From contig LVBG01000006.1 of the NCBI GenBank assembly GCA_001603115.1, forward strand, positions 1 to 64,000: a stretch of 64,000 nt of DNA, read 5' to 3'. The stretch's first letter is position 1. Each line of letters begins with the position of its first letter. This document shows positions 7,390-16,066 of this stretch, piece by piece. Source of the stretch: Spirochaetales bacterium Spiro_05. GTDB lineage: Bacteria > Spirochaetota > Spirochaetia > Sphaerochaetales > Sphaerochaetaceae. The position numbers and the translations under genes were made by a program. The notes beneath the pieces were generated by a model. It did no database searches and was not told the DNA's origin. It worked only from the letters and a program-made list of their open reading frames with translations.

Positions 7390-8391
7390 ATGAGTTATAC
7401 AGCAAACCAGCAACGTTACGAAACCATGACGTATCGAAAGGCAGGAATGAGCGGCTTGAAGCTTCCTGTTCTCTCCCTCGGACTTTGGCACAACTTTGGC
7501 TCTGAAGCCGATGATCAGGTGTGCAATGAGGTGATCACCACGGCCTTCGACCATGGCATCACCCACTTCGACCTTGCAAACAACTATGGACCTCCGGGTG
7601 GTAGTGCAGAGACTCGCTTCGGCAAGATGCTCTCCCACCAACTCAGAGCCTATCGTGATGAGCTCATCATTTCCACCAAAGCCGGCTACTACATGTGGCC
7701 GGGCCCGTATGGTGAGTGGGGGAGCCGCAAGTATCTCATTTCCAGTTGTGACCAGAGCCTGAAGCGGATGGGACTTGAATATGTGGACATCTTCTACCAC
7801 CACCGTCCCGACCCCGATACTCCGCTGGAGGAGACCATGGGAGCCTTGGCTCAGCTGGTGAGGCAGGGAAAGGCCCTCTATGTGGGTATTTCCAACTACA
7901 AGGCAAAGGATGCAGTGAAGGCCATTGCTCTACTGAAGGAGCTTGGATGTCCTTGTGTACTCAATCAAGTGCGCTACTCCATGCTCGACCGCTGGGTGGA
8001 AGCCGATGGCCTGCTTGATGCCATGGGCAACAATGCCGGTACCATCTGCTTCTCACCCCTCGCCCAGGGCCTGCTCACCTCACGCTATCTGGATGGTTCC
8101 ATCCCAGTCGACAGCAGGGCCAATGAGAAGCGCTTCCTCAAGCCTGAGATGATTACAGAAAAGCGGGTGGAGTTGCTCAATAAGCTCAACACAATTGCCC
8201 AAACAAGAAATCAGAGTCTTTCTGAGATGGCAATCAGCTGGCTGCTGCGGGATGAGCGGGTCACCAGTGTGCTCATCGGGGCCAGAAACAAGAACCAGCT
8301 TCTGGAGAACCTGAAGGCAGTGGAGAAACCCGCCTCCTTCAGCAAGGAAGAGCTTGCCTCCATTCATGCTGTGCTTCAAGTTTGGGAGTAG
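7390..8391 (+). CDS. Aldo/keto reductase (YghZ-like)
   Basis: An NADPH-dependent TIM-barrel oxidoreductase of 333 aa. The catalytic tetrad is visible: D in HFDLANNY, Y in the same motif, K in STKAGYY and H in YHH. The extra loop GYYMWPGPYGEWGSRK and the overall length fit the YghZ/Kvbeta-like subgroup, which reduces L-glyceraldehyde 3-phosphate and detoxifies aldehydes. The start at 7390 is immediately downstream of a promoter. The DUF1801 gene follows after 3 nt, suggesting an operon. Confidence 0.85.
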   Translation: MSYTANQQRYETMTYRKAGMSGLKLPVLSLGLWHNFGSEADDQVCNEVITTAFDHGITHFDLANNYGPPGGSAETRFGKMLSHQLRAYRDELIISTKAGYYMWPGPYGEWGSRKYLISSCDQSLKRMGLEYVDIFYHHRPDPDTPLEETMGALAQLVRQGKALYVGISNYKAKDAVKAIALLKELGCPCVLNQVRYSMLDRWVEADGLLDAMGNNAGTICFSPLAQGLLTSRYLDGSIPVDSRANEKRFLKPEMITEKRVELLNKLNTIAQTRNQSLSEMAISWLLRDERVTSVLIGARNKNQLLENLKAVEKPASFSKEELASIHAVLQVWE

Positions 8392-8394
8392 AAA

Positions 8395-8748
8395 GTGGGA
8401 AGACGAAGCTCTGAAGTCGATTCCTACCTCTCTCTCCTTGATGAGGAGAAACAGAAGAGGGTTGCCTTGATACGGGACTTGGTCCATCAGATGGCACCCT
8501 CTGCTGTGGAGGTGATCAAATATCGGATGCCCACCTTTGTCCTTCCGGGCAAAGGTGACATCCTCTCGGCTGCCGCTTTCAAGACGCACATCGGCCTGTA
8601 TCCCCAGCCGGAGGCAATTGTGGCACTGCAATCTGAGCTTGCTGGGCTGAAAACCAGCAAGGGAGCAATCCAGCTGCCCTTGGACCAGGGCATGAGCTTG
8701 GCTCTGGTGGCAAAGCTCATTGCCTTTCGCCTTGAGGCACTGGCTTAG
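8395..8748 (+). CDS. DUF1801 / YdhG-like protein
   Basis: A 117-aa cytoplasmic protein with the DUF1801 core: an N-terminal helix ending in YLSLLDEEKQKRV, the motif EVIKYRMPTF near residue 42, and GLYPQPEAI near residue 65. The fold is frataxin-like in solved relatives and the biochemical role is not settled. The start is GTG, with GGGAG 6 nt before it, overlapping the end of the aldo-keto reductase gene. Its end overlaps the convergent MerR gene by 4 bp. Confidence 0.75.
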   Translation: MGRRSSEVDSYLSLLDEEKQKRVALIRDLVHQMAPSAVEVIKYRMPTFVLPGKGDILSAAAFKTHIGLYPQPEAIVALQSELAGLKTSKGAIQLPLDQGMSLALVAKLIAFRLEALA

Positions 8749-9494
8749 TTGTTGTCCAAAAAGTGATGCACCGCGTCACGCAAAAACTCTGCATTGCCTT
8801 GGTAGTAAGAGGCAAACCGCTCATCATCTACGTACATTTGCACCAGGTTCCTGTGCGCTTCTGCAGAGTACTCACCCCAGGTGTAGCCCAACCAGCGCTT
8901 GTGCATCCGAGCAACCTCCATCGCTGATACACTGGTAGGGTCTCCCAGCTTTGCAGCTTCAGAGAGCTTCTCCAAGAGCTTTTCCCCTAGGGCTGTGAAC
9001 TCGTTGTAGGCAGACTCATCCATACCCATCATCTGTGCATTGGCCCGCTGTGCGGTCTCCTTTCCATAGCGCTCCCTCACTTCCTTGCCATACTGTTTCT
9101 CATTCTCCTCAACCAGCTGTCTCTTGAATCCTTCAAAGCGTTCTTGGTCGGTCATCATTCTTTCTCCTTTCCTCTCTTGTAGTGTGTGCTCGAGGGTAAG
9201 CAGCAACCGATCAAGCTGGTCGCGTTTCTCTTGGAGCAGACGCTTCTGCTCGGTGAGCGCACTCTCAAGGTCAAAGTCTGGATCAAGGCAGATGCTCTTG
9301 ATCGTGGAAAGACCCAGATTGAGCTCTCGGTAGAAGAGAATCTGCTGAAGCCGCACCAGATCCTCCTTCCCATAGATCCGATAGCCCGACCCACTCTTGC
9401 GACGTGGGCTGAGCAGCCCCACCTGCTCATAGTGGCGCAAGGCCCTCTGGGTGACTCCGCTCAGCTTGGCAACCTGCTTGATGGTGTACTCCAT
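8745..9494 (-). CDS. MerR-family regulator, TipA type (TipAS domain)
   Basis: A 249-aa activator. Residues 1-70 form the MerR winged helix (YTIKQVAKLSGVTQRALRHY). Residues about 75-110 are the dimerisation coiled coil and about 120-249 a TipAS antibiotic-binding domain (MGMDESAYNEF, RWLGYTWGEYSAEAH). Such proteins bind cyclic thiopeptides or other hydrophobic drugs and activate their own promoter. That promoter is visible here with the expected 19-bp spacer and inverted repeat, so autoregulation is strongly predicted. GGAG precedes the ATG. No efflux pump is adjacent, although a MATE gene lies at 17250-18569. Confidence 0.9.
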   Translation of the reverse strand: MEYTIKQVAKLSGVTQRALRHYEQVGLLSPRRKSGSGYRIYGKEDLVRLQQILFYRELNLGLSTIKSICLDPDFDLESALTEQKRLLQEKRDQLDRLLLTLEHTLQERKGERMMTDQERFEGFKRQLVEENEKQYGKEVRERYGKETAQRANAQMMGMDESAYNEFTALGEKLLEKLSEAAKLGDPTSVSAMEVARMHKRWLGYTWGEYSAEAHRNLVQMYVDDERFASYYQGNAEFLRDAVHHFLDNN

Positions 9495-9510
9495 ATACCC
9501 TCCAACAACA

Positions 9511-9541
9511 GCTATACACCTTGACGCAACGTCAAGGTCAA
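9511..9541 (-). promoter_or_regulatory. MerR-type promoter and operator
   Basis: On the minus strand TTGACC (9536-9541) and TATAGC (9511-9516) are separated by 19 nt, the overlong spacer typical of MerR-activated promoters. The spacer holds a perfect inverted repeat, CCTTGACG (9519-9526), CAA, CGTCAAGG (9530-9537). It drives the tipA-like gene itself. Confidence 0.85.
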
Positions 9542-9569
9542 CAAGGGATGAAACGTTTTTTCCTTTTGT

Positions 9570-10604
9570 TCAGGACTTCTCGTGACGCTGGGCATACGAG
9601 AGCGGCTCAAATCTTCGCCAGCCATGCTTGCCGTTCTTCTTTGCACAGTACATGGCCCAGTCGGCATAGTCGATCAAATCGTAGAGATCGTCGGTGTCAC
9701 GGTTGTAGACAGCAAAGCCAACGCTGCAGCTGATGTAGAGCTTCCCGCAGGAGGTCTGCAGCGGCTCATCGGTCACCCGCTTTTCAAACTGCGCATAGAT
9801 GTCAGCAAGAAAGGAGTCATCAAATGCAGGAATGTCATGGATATACAAGCCAAACTCATCGCCTGCAATGCGCATGGCGATCACCGGGTATCCGACAGAA
9901 AGGGACTTCAGCCGCTGGGAAAACCCAACCAGATACTCATCCCCCACACCATGGCCATAGGTGTCGTTGATCTGCTTGAAGGCATCAATGTCAATGAAAG
10001 CAAAGAGCCCCAGTGCATCGGGTTTGCTTGCGATGACCGCTTGCATCTCCGATCGGTACTGATACCTGCTTATCAAGGCGGTGAGAGGATCCTTGACCAA
10101 ACGGTTGTTCAACTCCAGGTTGAGGGTTTCCAGTTTCTTATTCGCCCTCTGCAAGTCCCGTTGTGTGTTGACCAGCTGGTTGTTGAGCCGCTGGATCTCC
10201 TCAAAATGGCTGTAGACGACCTGGGAGTTCTGCAGGGAGTTTCGTGCATGCATGGCGGCAATCTGCTCGATCATGCGCATCAGCAAGGCCTTGTGCTGCT
10301 CCTGAAACTCGGAGGGAAGTTCTTTCAGATAATCCAAGGCGAGCACAAAGACGTTCTGGTCCAGGCTGAGGATGAAGAAACAGAGTTCCAGCTCCTCTTC
10401 GACCACCACTACATGGGAACAGAACACCTTGTGCTTCTCCAGCAGGGCCTTGGTGAACGTCTTCTCGAAGACAGGCTTGTGGGTTTCATCAAAGAGTTCG
10501 AAGAGGCTGGTCTTGTAAGGGATGGCCAATGAGACGGGGTCGGACCAATAGGCTTCCTGCACCAGCCCTTGGGTTGTGGTTCGTACCAGGAAGGTATTGC
10601 TCAC
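9570..10604 (-). CDS. Diguanylate cyclase with N-terminal sensory region
   Basis: A 344-aa soluble protein. Residues 1-125 form a PAS-like sensory region, about 138-168 a coiled coil, and about 170-335 a GGDEF domain with KDPLTALISR, the metal site FIDIDAFKQIND and the active-site loop AGDEF (247-251). The first Gly of GGDEF is Ala, which many active cyclases tolerate. No RxxD inhibitory site is evident before the loop. The GTG start at 10604 overlaps the TGA of the cobalamin-binding gene (GTGA), so the two proteins are made together. The likely role is c-di-GMP synthesis under control of the upstream sensor. Confidence 0.8.
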   Translation of the reverse strand: MSNTFLVRTTTQGLVQEAYWSDPVSLAIPYKTSLFELFDETHKPVFEKTFTKALLEKHKVFCSHVVVVEEELELCFFILSLDQNVFVLALDYLKELPSEFQEQHKALLMRMIEQIAAMHARNSLQNSQVVYSHFEEIQRLNNQLVNTQRDLQRANKKLETLNLELNNRLVKDPLTALISRYQYRSEMQAVIASKPDALGLFAFIDIDAFKQINDTYGHGVGDEYLVGFSQRLKSLSVGYPVIAMRIAGDEFGLYIHDIPAFDDSFLADIYAQFEKRVTDEPLQTSCGKLYISCSVGFAVYNRDTDDLYDLIDYADWAMYCAKKNGKHGWRRFEPLSYAQRHEKS

Positions 10605-11683
10605 AGCTTCTTCACCTTCTCGTCGGCCCAAGCGATGAGATCGGTTGCAAGCTCAGTGTAGATATCAACCGGCCAACGTTCATGGATTTTCCCGCTGGTC
10701 TGGAAGGCCCTGCCCCCTACGGCGATGAGCATGGAGGGGAAAGCCTTCCTGATTGCCTGCACGGCATCGTGGCAGAGACCCAGATATTGTGGCATGGTCA
10801 CCGAAAGGGCGACCAAGTCAGGCTTATGCTCTTCCAGAGCGTGCAATAGCGATGAGACAGGAACAGCCGATCCGAGATAGATGCTCTCCCACCCATGATA
10901 CTCGAACAGGTCGCTTACCATCCGTCCACCCATCTCGTGCAACTCACTGCCGATGCAACAGGTCACGATTTTGTTCTGATTCCCCGTTTGGCTGAAGATG
11001 GTTGGGTAGAAAAGGGAGAGAATCATCTGCGTGGTGGATGTGCAGTAGTGCTCTTTGTCCACCGTAATCTTGTTCTGGTGCCATAATTCGCCAACTTCCA
11101 GCATGGACAAGCGGATGATGTCCTCATAGATCTCTTCCAACCTGATACCCGAAGCTTCTGCCTCCTTGATGATCTGGATGGCCCCGGTGGTATCACTGCG
11201 CAGCAGTGCACTCAGATAGGCCCGCCGTATCTCGGCGTGACGTCCTTTCAGGAACTGTTCCGAAAGCGGGTAATCATCCACCGCCGCTTCGGTAAGGGAG
11301 CTTGCCTTTTCCAGGTATGCCCGGGCCAATGCTGCCTTGTCGGGGGAGAACAGCTGGTCGCTGAAGGTGCCGAGGATCTGGTAGTGGTGGACCATCTGGT
11401 CCTTGATCCTGTCACGGTCGAGGTCTTTCATGAGATTGCATAAGAGCTCGAAGAGCCAGACTGCATAGGACGAAAAAATCTGTTCGTCCTCCAAGGTGAC
11501 GGCAGTGGTGAGGAAGTTGAAGTTGTACAGGATATCCTGGAACATGAGCTGCTTGCGCCGCTCATCCATCTCTTGGCCAAGCTTAGGGTCTTGGGCAAAC
11601 TGTTGGTCAAAAATCTTCTGAGCCAGCGTGATCAGCTTCGGATCAACAGAGTTAAGCAATAAGCTCACAAGGGGCCCCCTCAA
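10601..11683 (-). CDS. Cobalamin-binding photosensor-like protein (CarH-type ligand motif)
   Basis: A 360-aa soluble protein. The N-terminal about 145 residues are helical and unrecognised, with no MerR helix-turn-helix. Residues about 150-235 match the four-helix cobalamin cap and about 238-335 the Rossmann B12 fold. The cap has W201 and E211-H212, the W-x9-EH arrangement of CarH light sensors. The Rossmann part has ExHxxG (E247, H249, G252), where H is the lower cobalt ligand. These residues suggest adenosylcobalamin light sensing rather than catalysis. TTG at 11683 is chosen as start because GGAGGT lies 8 nt before it. The gene is coupled to a diguanylate cyclase gene. Confidence 0.78.
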   Translation of the reverse strand: MRGPLVSLLLNSVDPKLITLAQKIFDQQFAQDPKLGQEMDERRKQLMFQDILYNFNFLTTAVTLEDEQIFSSYAVWLFELLCNLMKDLDRDRIKDQMVHHYQILGTFSDQLFSPDKAALARAYLEKASSLTEAAVDDYPLSEQFLKGRHAEIRRAYLSALLRSDTTGAIQIIKEAEASGIRLEEIYEDIIRLSMLEVGELWHQNKITVDKEHYCTSTTQMILSLFYPTIFSQTGNQNKIVTCCIGSELHEMGGRMVSDLFEYHGWESIYLGSAVPVSSLLHALEEHKPDLVALSVTMPQYLGLCHDAVQAIRKAFPSMLIAVGGRAFQTSGKIHERWPVDIYTELATDLIAWADEKVKKL

Positions 11684-11739
11684 GTTTCCGTACCTCCAGC
11701 ATAGCAGGGAAAAAGGGAAACGGAAATGAGGAAGATCCT

Positions 11740-12471
11740 TTAACCGCGCTTTTTTGGAGAAGAACCCTGCTTGTCAAAGAATTGGACGTTCAGGCTCGAG
11801 ACTTTCAGGTGGTCGGCCATCGCCTTGTGCACCGCCTCAGGATCACGCATCTGGAGCGCTTGGAAGATCTGGCGATGGCGGGAGATGGCATCCTCGATAC
11901 CTCCCTCGACCAGGATCCCTTTGCCCATGTAATCGCGAAGCAGAGAGGTGAGAACTCCGATGAACATGGTCAGCAGCTCGTTCCCTGCAGCCTGGGCGAT
12001 GGCCAGGTGGAACTGCTCGTCCAGCTTGACCCGTTCTTTCAGGGGGAGGGTCTTGTCCTCGAACTTGGAGAGAATGGCATCCATGTGGGCCAGTTCTTCG
12101 TCAGTGATTTTCTTGACTGCCAGATCCACGCTGGAGAGCTCAAGGATTTCACGAACCTGCGTCAGATCTTCGTTCCTGATACGATCTACCTGCATGATGC
12201 GGTTCACCGCATTCATGACGGTGTCTGTTTCGGGGCGGGTGATATAGGCCCCGCTCCCGTTTTTCAGGGTGATGAGACCTCGTTCCTGCAAGAGCTTCAT
12301 GGCTTCACGGATGATCGGGCGGCTGACATTGTACTGTTTTGCCAGCTTCATCTCAGATGGGAGTTTCTCTGCAACACGACTGGTAGGGGAGGAGAGGATG
12401 ACCTCTTCCAGATGGTCTGCAACCTGCTGGCTGAGATTGGTTCGAGAAAGCGAGATGTGAGAGATATCCAT
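11740..12471 (-). CDS. GntR-family regulator, FCD (FadR) subgroup
   Basis: A 243-aa repressor with a winged helix (about residues 15-75, SQQVADHLEEVI and LPSEMKLAKQYNVSRPIIR) and an all-helical FCD ligand domain with metal-binding positions (EQFHLAIAQAAGN and a later SRHRQIF). Such regulators usually bind a sugar acid or its breakdown product. It is the last gene of the TRAP operon and probably controls it. The ATG at 12471 follows AAGGAGG and is preferred; an ATG at 12519 directly after the aldolase stop would add 16 residues. Confidence 0.83.
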   Translation of the reverse strand: MDISHISLSRTNLSQQVADHLEEVILSSPTSRVAEKLPSEMKLAKQYNVSRPIIREAMKLLQERGLITLKNGSGAYITRPETDTVMNAVNRIMQVDRIRNEDLTQVREILELSSVDLAVKKITDEELAHMDAILSKFEDKTLPLKERVKLDEQFHLAIAQAAGNELLTMFIGVLTSLLRDYMGKGILVEGGIEDAISRHRQIFQALQMRDPEAVHKAMADHLKVSSLNVQFFDKQGSSPKKRG

Positions 12472-12519
12472 GACAACCTCCTTGCCGTGGTCGAGCATAC
12501 TGGATTTCGCCATTTCCAT

Positions 12520-13284
12520 CTACCTTCCGACCAGAGAGAACACCCGCTGTGAGCCTTGGTGAAGAAAGGAGATATCATCCCCGGTACTCATAAAGTCGAC
12601 ACCCAGCTGTTGATAGGTGCGGATGGTCTTCTCATCGGGTCCTATGGAGACGCCCACCGGTTTTTCAGCACGCTTTGCTGCCTCTATGATTGTGCGTGAG
12701 AGTCCCAGTACTTCAGGATGCAGGCTGTCGCCGAGTCTTCCAATGGAGGCTGAAAGATCGTTGGGACCGATGATGATGGCGTCCAACGCATCCAGGGCGA
12801 GGATGGCATCGATGTGACGCACTGCATTGATGTGCTCTATCTGGATGATGCGTACAAAGCTCTCTTCACTCTGTGCAAGATACTGCCCAGTCTCCTGGCT
12901 GTTGTAGGCAATCGCACGCCTCGGGCCAAAGCCCCGCGTTCCCTTCGGAGGATAGAGGCAGAGTTCGAGTGCACGCTTTGCCTCCACCTCATCCATCACC
13001 ATCGGCAGGATGATACCGTCGATACCCATCTCCAATACCCACTTGATGCTCTCGATCGCTGTGCTGGTTACCCGGACAAAGGCAGCAGCTCCTCCTGCAT
13101 TGGCCGCGATGACATGCAACAGCAGATTCTGCTTGTCAAAGGGCCCGTGCTCTGCATCAATCCAGATATAGTCATACCCATAGCGTGCCATCGCCTCGGT
13201 AATAGCGGGGTCGTTGAAAAAGACATGACCACCAAGTAGGTTTCCCTCTCCCAGCCTCTTTCTCAGCTCGGGTCCCCTGTTCAT
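12520..13284 (-). CDS. HpcH/HpaI-type class II aldolase
   Basis: A 254-aa metal-dependent aldolase that cleaves 2-keto-3-deoxy acids to pyruvate and an aldehyde. Family signatures are WIDAEHGPFD near residue 41, the glycine-arginine loop KGTRGFGPRRA near 115, and the metal-ligand segment IQIEHINAV (E) near 147. The closest functional relatives are 2-keto-3-deoxy-L-rhamnonate and 2,4-dihydroxyhept-2-ene-1,7-dioate aldolases. Its ATG overlaps the stop of the DapA-like gene by 4 bp. It presumably carries out the last cleavage of the substrate imported by the adjacent TRAP system. Confidence 0.82.
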   Translation of the reverse strand: MNRGPELRKRLGEGNLLGGHVFFNDPAITEAMARYGYDYIWIDAEHGPFDKQNLLLHVIAANAGGAAAFVRVTSTAIESIKWVLEMGIDGIILPMVMDEVEAKRALELCLYPPKGTRGFGPRRAIAYNSQETGQYLAQSEESFVRIIQIEHINAVRHIDAILALDALDAIIIGPNDLSASIGRLGDSLHPEVLGLSRTIIEAAKRAEKPVGVSIGPDEKTIRTYQQLGVDFMSTGDDISFLHQGSQRVFSLVGR

Positions 13285-14204
13285 TGTTTCAACCCCAGTT
13301 TGGTTCTCATCGCCTGTTCCATACGGATCAAGCTGGCAATTTCGTGACGGCCATTCTCATTGAGCAGGGAGACCGGCTTGGAGCGGGTTGTCAGGCTCAT
13401 GGGAATGTCGGTGAGGTTGTAGTGGTACTTTGCATTCACCGGGTACGATCGTGCTTCGCTCACCCCTGCGATGGTAAGAAAGTCACTGACTTCCCGGGCA
13501 AGTGCCTCATTTTCACGGAAGTGCTCATACAGCCACTTGTAGATGTCGATGTGAAAGTTGGCCATCACCCCGTTGTAGCCATGGTAGCCGGCAATCCAGG
13601 AGTCGAGAACAGTGGCGGTATTTGCATTGAAGAGGGCAAGGTTCGTTCCCTTCACCAGCTCAACCCTGCGTCTCTCTATCTCCAAGGAACAGGAGACATC
13701 CTTGAGGAAGACCAGCTTGTCCTCCTTGGCAGCCCAGGAGAGGAACTGGTCATCGAGCAGTCTCAAATAGGGGTAGGGACACTCATAGAGGCCGAAGGTG
13801 ACCGAGGGCAGCTGGGTGAAGATATCCTGTGCATTGGCATTGAAGATATCGGCTCCCTCGTCCTGCTTCGCCATCCGGTTGGAGACGAGCACCACAGCGT
13901 TGACCCCGGTTTCGGCCATGGCCCCCAGTTCAGCAATCTGCTCGTTGTGGTCGTCGCTGGTGTGGCCACTTGCAATGACCTTCACCCTCCCTTGAGCAGC
14001 CTCCACTACGGCCTTGGCGATGTCGAGTTTCTCCTGCTTGGAGAGATAGAACATCTCACTGGACTGGCAGACGGCAAAGATGCCGTCGCAACCGCGGTCG
14101 ATGTACCATTCGGTAAGTTTGCGAACCCCTGCAAAATCCACCTTGTTGTCCTCGGTGAACGGGGTAATCATGGTCGGCCAACAGCCGTGATATCGTTCTT
14201 TCAT
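13281..14204 (-). CDS. DapA/NanA-superfamily lyase or dehydratase
   Basis: A 307-aa (beta/alpha)8 class I enzyme. The Schiff-base lysine is K168 in LVFLKDVSC and the partner tyrosine is Y140 in GLYECPYPY. The substrate-carboxylate loop is CQSSE (46-50) instead of the GTTGE of true dihydrodipicolinate synthases, so it is a sugar-acid enzyme and not DapA. Candidates are 2-keto-3-deoxy-gluconate type aldolase or 5-keto-4-deoxyglucarate-type dehydratase. It lies between a TRAP permease and an HpaI aldolase. AAGGAG precedes the ATG. Confidence 0.8.
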   Translation of the reverse strand: MKERYHGCWPTMITPFTEDNKVDFAGVRKLTEWYIDRGCDGIFAVCQSSEMFYLSKQEKLDIAKAVVEAAQGRVKVIASGHTSDDHNEQIAELGAMAETGVNAVVLVSNRMAKQDEGADIFNANAQDIFTQLPSVTFGLYECPYPYLRLLDDQFLSWAAKEDKLVFLKDVSCSLEIERRRVELVKGTNLALFNANTATVLDSWIAGYHGYNGVMANFHIDIYKWLYEHFRENEALAREVSDFLTIAGVSEARSYPVNAKYHYNLTDIPMSLTTRSKPVSLLNENGRHEIASLIRMEQAMRTKLGLKQ

Positions 14205-14216
14205 GGTTTGTGCTCC

Positions 14217-15506
14217 TTAGATGAGGCCTGCTGCTTTGGGCAGGAAGAGGGTGACTTCGGGAATGTAGGTGATGATGACCAGGACGATCAGCATAACCAC
14301 CAAGGGCCAGATGATCTCCTTCATCACTCCCTTGAGCGGGGTTCCCGAGATACCGCTGGTGATGAACAAGAGCATCCCAAACGGCGGGGTGGAGAGTCCT
14401 ACCATCATGTTGAAGGTGACGACCAGGCCGAAGTGGATCATATCGATGCCCAATGCTCTTGCCACCGGGATCATGATCGGGACAAAAACCAACTGGATGG
14501 TTGAGGTATCCATGAACATGCCAAGGATGAGGATGACGATGTTCACCAGAAGCATGAACGTCCACTTGCTGGTGGTGAAGCCCAGAATCCAATTGCCGAT
14601 GTTCGCTGCCAGTTGCTCACGGGCTACAATGTAGCTGATGATGGTGGCCGCTCCGATCATGATGCTGGTTGCCCCGACGTCCTTGATGGTGGTCTTGATC
14701 ACTTCAAAGAGGTCCTTCCATCCCATTGCCCGGTAGGCAAAGACTGATACAAGCAGTGCATACAGGCCTGCAATTGCTCCGGCTTCTGTGGGTGTCATAA
14801 CTCCGGTGTAGATGCCGACCAAAAGAATGATGGGCGTCAGCAAAGCCGGCAGCGCCTTGAAGGTAAACAGGAGAAACACCTTCCAGACAATCTTCTCGCC
14901 ACGGGGATAGTTGCGCTTTTTGGCAACCAAGGCGACATAGATCATCAGAAAGAGAGCCAGCATAACAGCTGGTACCATGCCACCCATGAAGAGCGCTCCG
15001 ACTGAAGTGCTGGAAAGCATGGCGTAGATGACCAAGGGAATGGAAGGAGGGAAGATGGGGCCGATGGTTGCAGAAGCAGCGGTGATGGCACAGCTGAACT
15101 CCGGGTCGTACCCATCGTCCTTCATGGCTTGGATTTCAATCTTTCCCAACCCAGCTGCGTCGGCAATAGCCGATCCGGTCATGCCGCTGAAGATGAGCGA
15201 AGCGAGGACGTTTACCTGGCCAAGGGCGCCGCGCATCCGACCGGTAAGCCCGCCGGCGAACTTGAAGATCATATCGGTAACCTTACCCGAGTTCATCACG
15301 TTGGCAGTGAAGATGAAGAGGGGAACGGCGATGATGACATAGTTGGTATAGTAGGTGTTCATGACCTGATTGACGACCAGACTCAAGTCTGCTCCCTTTA
15401 CCAAGAGGTAGCAGGCTGCAGAAGCCAGCATACCCAAGGCGATGGGCATCCTCAGCAGGAAGATCAGGATGAATACGATGAGTGTGACTAAGAGGGGAAA
15501 ACTCAT
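14217..15506 (-). CDS. dctM: TRAP transporter large permease, DctM type
   Basis: A 429-aa inner-membrane protein with about 12 hydrophobic helices, the sodium-coupled transport subunit of a tripartite importer. Family segments include the N-terminal RMPIALGM, ANVMNSGKVTDMIFKFAGGL and SAIADAAGLGKIEI, and GIYTGVMTPTEAGAIA at mid-protein. It starts with a 4-bp ATGA overlap on dctQ. The gene for a sugar-acid lyase follows 12 nt later. Confidence 0.92.
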   Translation of the reverse strand: MSFPLLVTLIVFILIFLLRMPIALGMLASAACYLLVKGADLSLVVNQVMNTYYTNYVIIAVPLFIFTANVMNSGKVTDMIFKFAGGLTGRMRGALGQVNVLASLIFSGMTGSAIADAAGLGKIEIQAMKDDGYDPEFSCAITAASATIGPIFPPSIPLVIYAMLSSTSVGALFMGGMVPAVMLALFLMIYVALVAKKRNYPRGEKIVWKVFLLFTFKALPALLTPIILLVGIYTGVMTPTEAGAIAGLYALLVSVFAYRAMGWKDLFEVIKTTIKDVGATSIMIGAATIISYIVAREQLAANIGNWILGFTTSKWTFMLLVNIVILILGMFMDTSTIQLVFVPIMIPVARALGIDMIHFGLVVTFNMMVGLSTPPFGMLLFITSGISGTPLKGVMKEIIWPLVVMLIVLVIITYIPEVTLFLPKAAGLI

Positions 15507-16033
15507 TTCTTTACCTCCCCAAGCAGTGGGTCATAGCGATGGTCGAAGCTGTCATCCAGCTTGCCGGTGATCACCTTCCAATCCTCGATGACCGGCTTGA
15601 TCGTGTAGCCGATGATGGAGAGCAGGAAATAGGTGAAAGGGAGGAAAAGCCAGGTATAGGAGACCCTTAGGACCGGGGTCTTCTGGAAACCCAGGAAGAA
15701 TGCATACTTGAACGAGGGGACGACCATGACGGCGAAAGTCCCGATGATCAGAATGTTGCCGAGCAGACGAGCCCAGGCGGCTACCTTGGGGCTGTAGGCT
15801 TCATAGAGCATGGTGAACTGTACGTGTCCCTTTCGGCGCATCGTGTAACATGCACCAAGGATGACTGACCAGCAGAAACCGATGACGATGACATCCTGGG
15901 TCCAGGTAAGCGGATGGTTGACCACATACCGGAAAAATACCTGCAGGATGAATGCCAAAAAGAGGAAGGTGAACGAGATGATGGGAATATACACTTCCAT
16001 GACATCCCGAAGAAACAACGCTGTCTTTTTCAT
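15503..16033 (-). CDS. dctQ: TRAP transporter small permease, DctQ type
   Basis: A 176-aa inner-membrane protein with four hydrophobic helices and the family segment HPLTWTQDVIVIGFCWSVI near residue 40. It pairs with DctM. Its ribosome binding site GGAGG lies in a short self-complementary stretch GGAGGCCTCC (16037-16046), which could limit initiation. It is separated from dctP by a GC-rich hairpin, which probably sets the excess of binding protein over permease. Confidence 0.9.
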   Translation of the reverse strand: MKKTALFLRDVMEVYIPIISFTFLFLAFILQVFFRYVVNHPLTWTQDVIVIGFCWSVILGACYTMRRKGHVQFTMLYEAYSPKVAAWARLLGNILIIGTFAVMVVPSFKYAFFLGFQKTPVLRVSYTWLFLPFTYFLLSIIGYTIKPVIEDWKVITGKLDDSFDHRYDPLLGEVKK

Positions 16034-16066
16034 GGGGGAGGCCTCCGCTGTGAATGCGAGAAGAAA

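Noticed and set aside
13281-14204. Annotation of the lyase as dihydrodipicolinate synthase (lysine pathway)
   Set aside because: The carboxylate loop is CQSSE and the gene lies in a TRAP/aldolase operon, both against DapA.
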